Shown piece after piece: positions 22,784-35,048 of a DNA stretch of 64,000 nucleotides. The DNA comes from Aulostomus chinensis (Eukaryota; Chordata; Actinopteri; Syngnathiformes; Aulostomidae): NCBI GenBank assembly GCA_037954235.1, contig JBBMOA010000013.1:10011001-10075000 (forward strand), in the 5' to 3' direction. The position numbers and the translations under genes were made by a program. Every line of letters starts with the position of its first letter. Positions within the stretch are counted from its first letter, which is position 1. Below the pieces are notes generated by a model that had not been told where the DNA came from, did not search any database, and saw only the letters and a list, made by a program, of their open reading frames with translations.

Positions 22784-25401
22784 TCGTTCCACCAGGCTTG
22801 GAGAGCTTAGTCCAATGTGTGAAGAAAAGATAACCAGTTGTACAAAGGCCCACTCAGCCTCCTGCCTGCCAAATTAATCTCACTTTAAGAAAGTTGCCAA
22901 TATGTTTCATGGAACCACGCACATTAATTGTTAGGGATTAATAGGCAGAGGAGAACACTTAGCCACTGCTCTAGAAAAAAAAAAAAGGGTGATTTGTGTG
23001 CAAAATCCCCTAAGTCAAATCCCTGTATTTCCTCTCATCTCTTCACCTCACGATGAGCCAACTTGAAAAGCAACAGCCGAAATCATGTTGCGTTACATAT
23101 TGGTCTCTCGACAAACGCAGGGGAGCAGAGTGGTGGAGCTTACGCAATGGAAATGACACAAATCTGAAACAAAAAAGGCTTTCATGAGTCACCTTTGTGC
23201 TGTCACGCCAAATGGAGTGTGAACATGAAGGCGAGATTAAGTAGGAGAGGAAAAAAAAAACAAAAACAGAGAACGAGAGAAGCTAAAATATAATCATTTA
23301 AGATGCTTTTCAGATGACGGCTGGATGATGAAAGAGCAGTCAGCGAGTGAGCGAGCAGAGAGCAAACACAGAATGGATGCTTTGAAAATCAGCCGGTAGA
23401 ATGCACAACTGTCTGCAGGGTGTGTGTTTGGATTGGGGCTGGGTGTAGACTAATATTTTGACTTGTTCACTGATCACTGCTAAAGTGGGAGTGGATACGT
23501 TTATTCCGTCTGGGGGTGCGTCAGCATACTGTATTTGGCATGGCAACCGTTAACTGTTTCACAGAGCTCTCACCATTGCTTCCTGCATTTAGGGACCAGC
23601 AAATCAAGCACATGTACTCACTTAATACACAATGTCCTTTCAGTCCATAAAAAGCTTGTATTCACAATAGTGGGAATGTAAAAATGTCAAACTATCAGAT
23701 AAAAGTAATAATGTGTTGACTGCAAACAAATTGTTGTTGTCAGACATGATTTTATGGTGGCCAAGAGGTACAAAATTTCAGAGAAAACGTCATTAAATTC
23801 AGAAAAAAAAGCATATTCAATGTTACAACACATACGCAGCAGAAAAGAAATGAGGTAAAAACAAAAACAAACAAAAAAAAACGCAACCAAGTAGCTGAAC
23901 GCGCTGCAACAACCCAAAACACTTCTATCAGGAAAAAAAACCAAAGTCCAAAACAAGCAGAAAAAACAAACAAACAAACAAATGCTGTAAATCCACCAAC
24001 CATAAAGGAAGTACTCCAGGGCACTAGGGGCAGCATTGAGTGGGAGTTTATGAAGTGAGACAGAGACACCAGGTGAGAGAGATGAACTTATTTTCTAAAT
24101 TTTCTTTCTTAAGCACTTTTACAGACAACATACAAAGATTGGATTTTTTTTTTTTACTTAAACACTTAAACATCAACAACAATAAATACGTATGTACATT
24201 TAAGTAAATAGAGTTGGATTTAAGAAGTGGGAGGACAAGCTGAGGGAACTCTATCCGAACTGAAAAGTAAGTAGCCTTTTATTTTTTATTCAATGGCCAT
24301 TATAATCGTGCCCTGGTGCCTGGCACTTCCATTGTGGTGGCTTGACTTGCATTGTTTCTACTATTCATTTTCAGACTTTGAATGTTTTTCCTAACAGAAG
24401 TGTTTTGGGTTGTTGCGGAGCATTTGTTAGTAGTGCATTTGCACCGTGTTTCCTTCATGCTGTGAATGTTTTGTAAAATTGATGAAGTTGTTTTCTTAAT
24501 TTGCTGGTGTTTTCTCTTTTTGCATTTGTTCTCTTGAATTGCAGCACGTTTGCCACTCCTGCCCAAAATCACTTCCAGTGCAGTGATTTTCCCCCTCAAA
24601 ATAGAAGAAGTTACACTCTGTTATTACAAAAGAGCTGACTTTGAGAGCCTTATTCTGAACATTTCTGACCGTACGTCAAGCAATTCTCTTATTAGCTTTG
24701 TGTTTTCAGCTACGTTAACACCAATTCATCACTCCTTTGTGCTGAATATTTACGCTACTTACTCCCACTACTATATTTACACCACTTACTTAAACTCACC
24801 CACTACTATTATCTGGAATACCCTGGTCTCCCTCCTTATTTTTTTATCTTTACTCTTTATCGTCCTTCTCTGGAAAGGCTAGCACGGTAGAATCCTGACC
24901 TGATTGATTTTCAGGTTTTGAGCAATAATTAACATTTACATGTAGCATACCACATATAGGCCATTAAATGATTCATCTGGAAATGCCTCTGACGTGTCGA
25001 CTATCAAGATCCTTCATCGGTCACATCCCTCGAAAAAATAATGATTGAAGACGATGCATCTTTTAGATTTTACGTTCATTAGTCAGCATTCATGAATCAA
25101 CACCCACTTGCAGAATGCTTCATTTTTTCCCAGGAGAGTATTAGAGTAAATGTTTTTGATTATTATTGCTGGGGTATGTGAGGTGTGCGATATCATAACA
25201 AATGGAGAGCAATCAGGAGTTTGAAAGAGAGTGTGTAATGCTGAAATCTAGATATAAGTAACGGCGTGGGGGGGGGCAGTTTAAGAGACAATGGCATAGA
25301 TCAAAAGTAAACTGGATGGTAGCACTAGAGGCTTACAAAGTCCTTAGCTTTCACTGCTGCTGGGCTCCAGAGATGGCAGTAAACAGCCATTTAATCCCTC
25401 T

Positions 25402-25480
25402 CCCTCAATCGTCTCACTCTCCCTCAATCGTCTCACTCTCCTTCAATCGTCTCTCTCTCTCTCTCGCTCTCTCTCTTCTC
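25402..25480. repeat. 20-bp tandem repeat running into (CT)n
   Basis: The unit CCCTCAATCGTCTCACTCTC occurs twice in tandem, then a diverged third unit leads into a CT-rich tract. Intronic. Confidence 0.85.
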
Positions 25481-27719
25481 TCTCTTTCCTTTTGACTCCA
25501 TCTACCCTGTGTCTCCGCTGTGCTCCTCGCCTGTCTCCTAATTTACCGTGGGCCTGACAGGAGTTTGTTTTGGACCCAGGCAAAAATGGCCTCCACCTTG
25601 GCGCCGACACTGACATATTCAAGTATGCACACACACTTCTGGAGGACAAAGTCTAAGAGTATGTTACTGTTAACCATTTGCTTTGTGCATTAATGTGTGT
25701 GTGTGTGTGTGTGCGTGCGTGTGTGTGAGGATTGGTTCTCCTCCCTGGCACTGGCAAACACGGACCTGTTTGTTCCTTTTTGTTTTCTTTCGAACCTCAT
25801 TCCTTCGAGCCTCTTTTGCTCTCTTCATATATTATTGCAGAGCAGCCTACCTCGGAGCCTCGTTACCTAACTAAGCTGTCTTATTACAGTAAGGGAAATC
25901 TTCCAAGTACCCCTGTAATTTCATAGCCTTGTTAAGGCAATGATTAATCAATTATTCACTTTGCCTGCCTCTTTTATTGCATTATGACGAAAAGGAATAG
26001 TAATGGGTGCAGCAAAAGCAGCATGGATTTACTGTTTACATGAATGCAACACAACTGTGTATGCACACGATTACAGCCCACATGATTAAATGATTAGTCA
26101 GCTGACAGCCATAAATGTATTCCACTTTGATGACTGATAGTTTAAAGGCACGGTATTTAATTCCAACCCCTTAATCAAAACAATAACTGAAGAAAGTAGA
26201 AAGCACTCAGAGAGCTCATTAATCAACTAGGGATGCTTCGTAAATACAACATGCTAAAAATAAGTCTGTCGGATCAGTATACCGTCCATGAGATCTCCAG
26301 GAGATGAATATGTATCTCTTTTATCAAAATACAGCGCCTCAATGAAGTTAATGAAAATATGCAAATATTTTAGAGAGATATCAACCATTATATCAAAAAT
26401 AGGTCACCTGGATGGTAGATCATGAAAACCAGCAAGATGCTTCAAGATGACGCAGTTTCAACCGTTTCACAAGGACTCAAAGAACTTTTGCTGTGAAACC
26501 ACATCACAATACGAAAGCAAGAACGTATTCATCAAGCAAAGACGTCGACTAAGCTGAGCAGGGAACAGGGGGACATTGAATAAATAGATTGTTAAGTCCG
26601 TACTTGAAAGTGCCCACATAGGGGTAACACTTGATAGTAAGAAGTAGACTGTTCCATAACTTTGAGGCAGTTGCCGTGCGATCCGTGTCTCCTCACGGCC
26701 TGGAACAGTCTTCAGGCAGCTACAGTTTGATTCCTGTTGAATGTTCCTTGGAATATCACCTTGCGTTCAGTTTAATTCCATTAAAATTCTTCCACTAGTT
26801 TCTATGATATCTTGGCTCATGAAACAAACAGACATGCAAGTCCCGGGGGTGGGGAGCAAATAAAACAAAAACTAGTTTGACGATGTTAGGTTGCAGCATT
26901 GGAACATGGGAGTCCTCATTATGAATCTAATCATTCAGAAATCTCATTAAAGGACAAGGTCACCCCGGTGCCACTGGAGAGCAGGTTTTGTGGTACTGAA
27001 GCGGTCACGTCTGTGCCTCGTACAGTATCAACAATAATGGTCAGGAAATATGCTACGAATACATACATTATAGAAACGTTCCGGGTGTGTGTGTCTGTGT
27101 GTGCCTTCTGGTCATTCATGATTGACAGCAAAACAAATCGGACCACTTCTTTGCATCACATCAAAATTTTTATCCGTCACTAGATGATCTCCACCCACAG
27201 CTCCCAGAGATGTTGCCACAGCACTAAACTCATTAGAATTCCCCTGGCCGGCCTCCTCTATTCGATATGGTAATTAGCAATGACTAATGACTTTAGCAAG
27301 TGTGAGCCAGTAATGGCCACATTACAAAGGATTAGGAATTACAGAGGTTTAAATGATAAAGAAAATGGTCTCTAATTATAGTGTGATTCTAACACAAATC
27401 AGATGGAAAAAGAGTTCTCTGCTACATTGCTTTTTGGCTTCTTTAAGATGAAAGAGACAACTGTATGTTCCAGTGACTCACTACATACACTCCCAAAGTG
27501 GCTTGACGGGTAAGACTTGTTTTTGTACATGCTGATACTGATGGCAGCACATAGACTGAGAGGTATAACACTTGGTGTAATGGATGAGGCGTAAGTGTTA
27601 GTGAGTGTGTACTGAGAAGCTGCTGCAGACAGGGAAATGCAGCAAATACAACACCAAAGCATTATTTATATCAAGACCACATCAAAGAGACAAGATGACA
27701 GGACTATAACATGACTAAG

Positions 27720-27752
27720 AATAATAATAATAATAATAATAACAATAACAAT
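27720..27752. repeat. (ATA)n trinucleotide repeat
   Basis: About ten AAT-type units ending in degenerate AAC/AAT, 140 bases left of the hAT-type MITE. Confidence 0.9.
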
Positions 27753-27892
27753 ACACTACATTTGGTCCAATTTTTTTCCCTGAAATGTACCAACCAAAGG
27801 CCACACAATTGTTTAACTTTGGAAGGGTACACCAATCTACATCTCCATAAATTTCATGTGCACATCGGTTTTCTGCTCATCAGATCTTAAAG

Positions 27893-28093
27893 CACAGGTG
27901 TCAAACTGATCCAGTAAAGAGCCGTGCGGCTGCAGGGTTTCATTCCAACTGAGGAAAAGCACCACCTGAATCTACTTAGATCAATCAAGCTGTGTCCACA
28001 CAGCTCATTTGTTGGATCAGGTGTTGCTTTTGCTTGGTTGGAATGAAAACCTGCAGCCACACGGCCCTTTACTGGATCAGTTTGACACCCCTG
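27893..28093. mobile_element. hAT-type foldback MITE with 8-bp target duplication
   Basis: The 201 bp element is an almost complete palindrome: it begins CACAGGTGTCAAACTGATCC and ends with the complement of CAGGGGTGTCAAACTGATCC, and pairing continues to a centre near 27998 (AGCTGTGT/ACACAGCT). It is flanked by identical octamers TCTTAAAG at 27885-27892 and 28094-28101, the 8 bp duplication typical of hAT insertions. No coding capacity. It sits in the 16.5 kb intron. Confidence 0.88.
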
Positions 28094-29813
28094 TCTTAAA
28101 GAATATTGTTCAAGCCTGGCTCTACCCTCTAATGTGTTTAGGTGAAAATGATTGATGGAGGACTGATATTCTATGAATTATACTGTGTTGAAAACATTAT
28201 AACTGGAAACCACAAAACAGCTTCTACCCAATTATATCAGACAATTATCTGTCCATCCACCAGGGACAGAGACAGAGGGGTGTCCAGGGTGGCACTCCTA
28301 AACTCTGATTGTCCAAGTGAGCCACATTGAACTTGGAAAAAATACAATTAATCAGGTACGTTATTAACATACATTTACAATTTCAGCTTTTAGTCTCATG
28401 CTGTCTAATTGCTTGCAGTATAAATTGGTGGGTTCTGATTGTGGCTGGGTTGGAAATCCATCTGGGCTGGTACCACTGACAAGTTCAGGATTTGTATGAA
28501 GTAGCCTTGAAGATGGACGACTCTTTAACCCAACCCAAGGTGATGTTACTTGACGGTTTGCCGTTTGACTTCCAGCTTAAACACGGTCGTCGTACCAGCG
28601 GAACAAGCAGTTCAGTTGGGGGTTGGATTTGATTCTTTTCAGTCTGACTTTGAAAAGAATGATTTCAGTCAAAGTGATGTGTATTTTAAAATTTCAGCTT
28701 TAGTCAGACCAACACAATAATTCAACTTATTCTAAAATCATGAAAAATTACTGTGAGATTTCAGGCTTGTTCGAAGAAGACAATGCTAGAGACATGTCTC
28801 CTACAGTCTGACACTTCTAGTGGATGGACCTCGGTGCAGACAGATGCTGTGTGCAAGTTGCAACTGTTCACTGGTCGTCGTACTTCAAATGAAACAATTA
28901 CATTATTCCCAATCAATTGTTTCAACAGAAAAAAAATCAGAAACAATGGGGCCGTCGCAAAAAACCATTTGGTTCAATTAATCTCAAAGAAGTTTAACTA
29001 AAAGGGAGCAGAGGATGATGAACGGCTGCTTCACATGATTTGAATGAAATTACAGCAGAGATTGTTTCTTAACTTATTCTACACATAATGTGGAGGTCGT
29101 GAGGATCAGCGAGAGTTAAGTCACCGCAGTCATACTTCCTCCATACATACACCTCAGCTGCATTCCACCGGTTTAACAGACCTTTAAATTTGCTGACAAA
29201 AATCACAGGTTATTCGTTAATTAGCCTTTGCTGCAAGTAAATGTTATGAGTTGATAAAAGTTTTATGAAGCTTGGCATTCCCAGTTGCCTCCTCAGTGAA
29301 AAACAGCCTGACAAAAAAAAAAAAACGTGCATGATAATGTGAGCATGTCAGGATACTTAACCAGAATAAAGTATTTATAAATGTGATTACCTTTTTTAAT
29401 GCAAGTCAGACGCCATATAGACCGTAGTGGCTCCTGAACCGACATGCAAGGGGGGGGACTTTGGCACTGCGCTGTGCATCCAAAATTCCACTAAACCCAG
29501 AGTAGGCATACCAAATTAAGGCAATGGGTAACACACTATGATTTTAGTGCTAAATGAGCCGATGTCAGTTTGTCTCTCGGAGGATCTTAAGGTCTAAAAA
29601 CAAGCCGATGATGTTAAATTACCTCATTTGAGCCTGTAGGGGATGAAAATTGTGTGATGGGCAATATTGTTGCAAAGTGGCAGATTTAGTTTGCTTGGCT
29701 GCTTGCATTTCTGTTGCTGTCACGATAGTATATTTTCAGAACGCTTTCATCTTCAACGCCAAGCTGACATGCAAACTTTAAGCTGGGAGCAGAAATAATG
29801 ATTTATTAAAATA

Positions 29814-29851
29814 CCCCCCCCCCCCCACACACACACACACACACACACACA
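29814..29851. repeat. C homopolymer plus (AC)n
   Basis: A run of 13 C followed by about 12 AC units. Intronic. Confidence 0.9.
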
Positions 29852-32800
29852 CCCTCCAAGTCTCCATCTAAAGGTCAATATTACCATGCTATTGAGTTGA
29901 AAACAGAACATTATGATAATGTTGTTACCAGCCTTCGGCATCTGCACCAAAAGCTACACTAATTCAAGTGTGTTATTGAAAATTTGACAAAAGCATAATA
30001 ATTCAAAACGCTGTGTAATTGTTTAATACATGCTGGTTTCATTAAGACTAGCTCAGTTAAGTGGCTGCTTTACAGCATATGGTCTGTTTGATTGGCGGTG
30101 CATGAACACACAGCAATTTGGCTCCTGAGACTTTTCAAGTTGCTGTGGAGGATCGGATTGAAAAACAAGTGTGCAGCTGCACACGCGTGTGAGTGTTGCT
30201 CCTCACTCGTTTGCTGTCTTGACCTCACGTAACCTGAGATCAGTAGAGTGTGACGAGCTATCCCCGAACACACTTAGTCAACCTTAAAAGGACTCAAACG
30301 CGGATTCATCACAACTGTTTGTTTAAAATCAATAACCTAATGTGTAAACTGACCGCACTGAATCAGATTCATAATAATAGCGGACCAGTGTGCACCAATT
30401 CACAGACTCTTGGATTGAAGCTGCTTTGCTATGAGAGGAAAATCAGTTGCTTTAGGGTTGCCATGGCAGCACACTCTGCACTCCAAACAGTACATCTGAG
30501 CTGAGAGAGACTCCAGTCATCTCACTCCGCAGCCTCTCCCGCTCTGTCATTCTGTGTGAGCGTCGATAGGGGCAACTACCCCGATAATAGGAGAAAATTG
30601 CCGTGACTGAGGGAAAGCTCTCATTACGTCTCATTGTAGTATACAGGCGAGCAGACGAATGCTTGACTCCTGCCACTCAAATCACTGGTGATAGTTACTG
30701 TTGTCCAGGTAGGTTTCCCACATGGCTGTGGCACTTGTGTATAATTCAAAGCAGGGGGGAAGACACTCTGCCGCAGCTTGATTACAGCAAAGTCCTCTGT
30801 GCTGCCGAAAACATATGTGCGCCTCTTTGTGACTGTGTTTAAATGCAGATTTGACATACGTCTCTAAGGGGATGGTATCTCTTTCTGTGTACAAAGAGTG
30901 ATGTCCCAGTGATCCTCCAGGGGTCTGTGTGCGCATGGGTGTGTATGTGCTGCGCTAGTTTCTGTTAGCGAGAGTTCATGCATGTATGATCAAAAGTTGC
31001 CTTCATGCGATTTCCCGATAAATAAAACATAAGTGAACTAAACTGAACCATCTCTTCATGAATAAATCATTCTTGCCTATCAAGACTTCCTCAACAGCTT
31101 TGACAGCAACTCACTGACACAACAATTATGTAACGCCATCATGTGTAACCAGAATTCATTTCTTGTTGATAATGATAACAAAAACCAAATGGTCTCTCTG
31201 CCAGATCAGTAATTCTAATTCTCTTGATAACAGAAATATTCTTCCCAAAGCTTTGCTGCTTTACTCTGATCAAACAACTCACCGGGCAACATTATAGCTG
31301 TGATTTTAAAAATTCCTTTTCCATATTTAAGTCTTACTAACATATTAAGAGGCCATAATGTAGGCGGGGCACCCCACCTTAATTGCATTGGGCACATTCA
31401 AGATTACATTGGTTGCTCATTCTAAAGATAAAACAAAGTAAGATGACATATTGGGATCATTCTTACTGCCTGTGCAAGATCTCTAAATTATTTAGTCACG
31501 TATCACTGAATGAAAGACTTCCTCACATGAATGTATTTCATAAAATGTTGTCAACATGATCTATACTTTAGAATAAATAATACAGTAGAAAAATGTAGCT
31601 CACAAAGGAACTTCATATGAATTTAAGATCAGTAATTACAATTCATGGTGCGTTACACAAGGCAAACAGAGAATGTACGCAGAGCGTGTTCGGGAAATTT
31701 AGCCCCGACAGTTTACTTTCACAGCATCAAAATGAATCTAAATGAAATAGAAGTCAAAAATGTGTCTTTTAAACTTTTACGGTCCCAGAGGCGACCTCCT
31801 GTACCTCCTTGATGACCGAAAGGAAACTGCAACAATGATTCAACCGAGGAATAAACACAAAGATAGTTCGATTTCCATCCAAAAATGATATCATTTATAA
31901 ATCCAGAACTCGGGGGTGTGGGGGGGTGGGGGAGTGCATTCAGGAGATGCACAACATGATCCAGAATAGGACAGTTCTAAACTGGTGCCTTCTGCATAGA
32001 AAGTTTTGCTCTTAAGAATTTATCAATGGACATTTTGGGACAGTTTTGCCCTTTTTTGTAGTACGTAGCCATAGGTGTCATTAGATTTAAAGTGAGTGTA
32101 TAAAAATACATGTGGCTCCTCCTGCATTCTCGAGTACTAGAAAAGGAAAGAAAGAAAAGACTGAAAGAAAAGGAGGTCTATTCAAAATCTATACAAGTGA
32201 GTTTACTTCAGTTTGGTATGCGCACAGCCACATAATGAGCTCTGAGGGTCATGGTAATGTGGAGTGTGTTCCAGTTGTGCTGCTCTGATTGTCTGATGTC
32301 CTTTTGAGGTCAGCGAGCTTTGCATTTCATCTTCATATCATAATATTTATCATAAGTACATCACTTGATTAAAAAGGCTTTCCACCAATGGAAAGATTTG
32401 ATGGTAAAATCTTGAAATACATATGCACAAAACAAATTTTAGCATTTCAAACCATTTCAAAACAATATCACTGACAACGCCATGTCATCAATGCCGCACA
32501 ATTTTGCATGTGTAGATGTAGTTACACATTTTACAAATCACCATTTTTGACTGAATTGCTGCATTATTTTTCCATTCCTGGATAAACCAAGAGCATCAAG
32601 TCGAAGTGAGATGGAAACAATTGTTCCTTTCGTAATTGTCCTTCATAACCCAGAGTGCAAAAAGCTGCCAATGTAAAATATCCACATGATGGTGTGTTCA
32701 AGGACACCCGCATAGACTTTAAAGCTAGGGCTTTATATTCATACATATATTCCAGCAAGTTTTCCAACTCTTATGTAAGAAAAAGAAAATTCTAACTCCT

Positions 32801-33170
32801 CAGCATGAGCTGAAGGGGGAAACTCTCAATTTACCAGACAATTTCCTACATGTTCAGAAAACAAGATAATAGATACAAGGCGGGTAGAGGTGGACATCTC
32901 TCAGTCTACCAGATATCTTAATACATGTATGGTGTATTTGAATACATGTCAAAGAGCAAGTGGTGACCACCATGCAACATAATGCAATAGAACTGCGTCA
33001 GTCTTCTATTTTTATTCACCACCTATACTATCTTTCTACCACTGCAAGAAGGAATGCTGATAGGTTTACTAAAACAGTAACAGAAGAGACAGAAGGAGAC
33101 ATCATGGTGATGTAGAGAATGTTCTAATAGTGACAGGAGCGGGAGCGAGGGGGCAGCCATCATGTCACTC

Positions 33171-33171
33171 T

Positions 33172-33206
<35 letters not shown>

Positions 33207-33228
33207 AGAGAGAGAGAGATGGAGAGAG
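33171..33228. repeat. (AG)n microsatellite
   Basis: AG repeats interrupted by two ATGG units. Intronic. Confidence 0.95.
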
Positions 33229-33854
33229 GAGCAGGGCAGGTGCAGGGAACAATGGAAGGAAGGAACAACAGCAGTTTGTTGATGCAAAAAAAAATGTATC
33301 ATATCCAGATCTATCAATACGCTAAATGCCACATTAATTTCTTAGCTACAAGCTGTCTGAGAAGCTTTGACTCAGATTTCATGGTGAAACAGTGAAGACA
33401 CAGATGATGATAATAGATGTTAAAATGGAGCCTTCATCAGAACGTGGCAGCTGTCAGAGTTTCCTACTTGTTAGATGCAGGGCAATTAAAAAACTCTACA
33501 GAAGAAAGACAGAGGACTCTCAGGTGACAAATACCAAATATGGTCACTAGGTGGCTCTATGTAGCAAATACAGGAAATGAAATATAGAAACATGAAAAAG
33601 GCATGATAGACAGTGCACTCAGAGCCTCAAAAGTAAGCAATTATTTTGTTATGATATTATGGTGTGAAAGAAATATGATTGGTATGTGATGTTACTGTGT
33701 GCGTGTGTGTGTGTGTGCGTGTGTGTGTGTGTGTGTGGTCCCACAGCTTTATGGGGACCCCTCACTTCTCTCTAGGTTTATGTTATGCTGGTCCACATGA
33801 AAGGGTAGAGTGTGAAGATGCTATTGGAAAAAAAAAGAGTGTTTTGAATAATAA

Positions 33855-34220
33855 GTCCATCTATCCATCCATTACTACCGCTTCTCCTGTTAAGGGTTCA
33901 CTCCAAGAGTCTGTGAATTGATCCTATCCCAGCAGCCTTCGGGCGAGAGGCGGGGTTCACCCTGGACAGGTCACCAGTCCATCACAGGGCCAACACATAG
34001 AGACAGACAACCATTCACACTCACAGTCACACCTACGGTCAATTTAGAGTATCAATCAGCCTCGTCCCCTCTTGATGTCTTTGGACTGTGGGAGGAAGCT
34101 GGAGTACCAGAGAGAACCCACACAGGAACAGGGAGAACATGGAGACTCCACACAGAAAGATCCCGTGCTAGAGCCGGGGCTCGAACCCGGAACCTTCTTG
34201 CTATGAGGCGACAGTGCTAT
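33855..34220 (-). mobile_element. tRNA-derived SINE, copy A
   Basis: Read on the minus strand the element has a tRNA-like head with a Pol III B-box (GGTTCGAGCCC, 34177-34187), a body with the TTTGGACTGTGGGAGGAAGC block, and a tail ending in GGATGGATAGATGGA-like repeats after AACAGGAGAAGCGG. It is about 80-90 percent similar by eye to the copy at 54583-54938 in the same orientation. The A-box end is truncated or diverged. It is intronic and antisense-readable frames across it are not genes. Confidence 0.85.
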
Positions 34221-34985
34221 GAATAATATGCCTGTTAATCATTTAGTTGGCATATATTACATCTGGTAGAGGGAAAAGAGCTTGCCCCTCCCTCATTACC
34301 ACCTCTAAGGGGCCCCTTCCTGGCCACCACCCCTGAGGGGTCCATGAACAAAGCCCTTCAGCCAAACTCAGGTGGAATTTCAGTAGCCAGCAGATCAGAT
34401 TATGTGTGAACTTGGTGTCTTAGAGTTCTGTATATGTAAATGTGAATATGATCAAGGCACACATTTCAAACCCCTGAATAAATTAAAGGTGACCTCCCCC
34501 ACCCCACCCCCAGTGCCTTCAGTATACTGCGAACTTGCCTTAAATCTGGCTTGAAATCTACACAACTGATCTTGATTCTGTATGGAACGCAGGCTACAAG
34601 GGAACCACATCGGTGTCAATTATATGCTTGTGTGTGTGTTTCATCTGCTCACACACAACAGCAAGCAGGTAGAACATCAGTGAAGCCATGGGATGATGGT
34701 GCTGAACCATTTAGAGACATGTGTCAAGGATGGAAACAGAGTGGACAAGAGGAGAGGAAGCAAGTAAATAGGTGGGTGGGTGGGTGGATGGATGGATGGG
34801 TGGAGGTGTGTGAGGGGAGGGGGATCTCTCTCAGTCCACCTGTCTGCAGTGATAAACACCAGGAAGACCCACCAGCATGGACTGGTGGCCTATGGGAGGG
34901 CTTGACTGACAGTGCTGACATTTAGAAAGAGCACAGTACACAAAGGCGTGGAGAGAATAAATAGCCGAGGCAGCAGAGTGTCTAA

Positions 34986-35048
34986 TACACACACACACAC
35001 GCACGCACGCACGCATGCACGCACGCACGCACGCACACACACACACGC
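34986..35048. repeat. (AC)n/(ACGC)n compound microsatellite
   Basis: CA units flank about ten GCAC tetranucleotides with a single GCAT interruption. Intronic. Confidence 0.95.

Noticed and set aside
23687..24069. Two overlapping Phe/Cys-rich minus-strand frames
   Set aside because: Composition reflects A-rich plus-strand DNA (AAAAACAAAC tracts) inside the large intron; no domain or splice support.
25402..25460. Short direct repeats suggestive of an array
   Set aside because: Tandem 20 bp units with no spacers, grading into (CT)n; a simple satellite and not a CRISPR array, which would not be expected in a vertebrate.
34177..34187. tRNA gene suspected from a B-box-like GGTTCGAGCCC
   Set aside because: No cloverleaf arms, A-box degraded, and the sequence is part of a SINE that has a second copy in the window.
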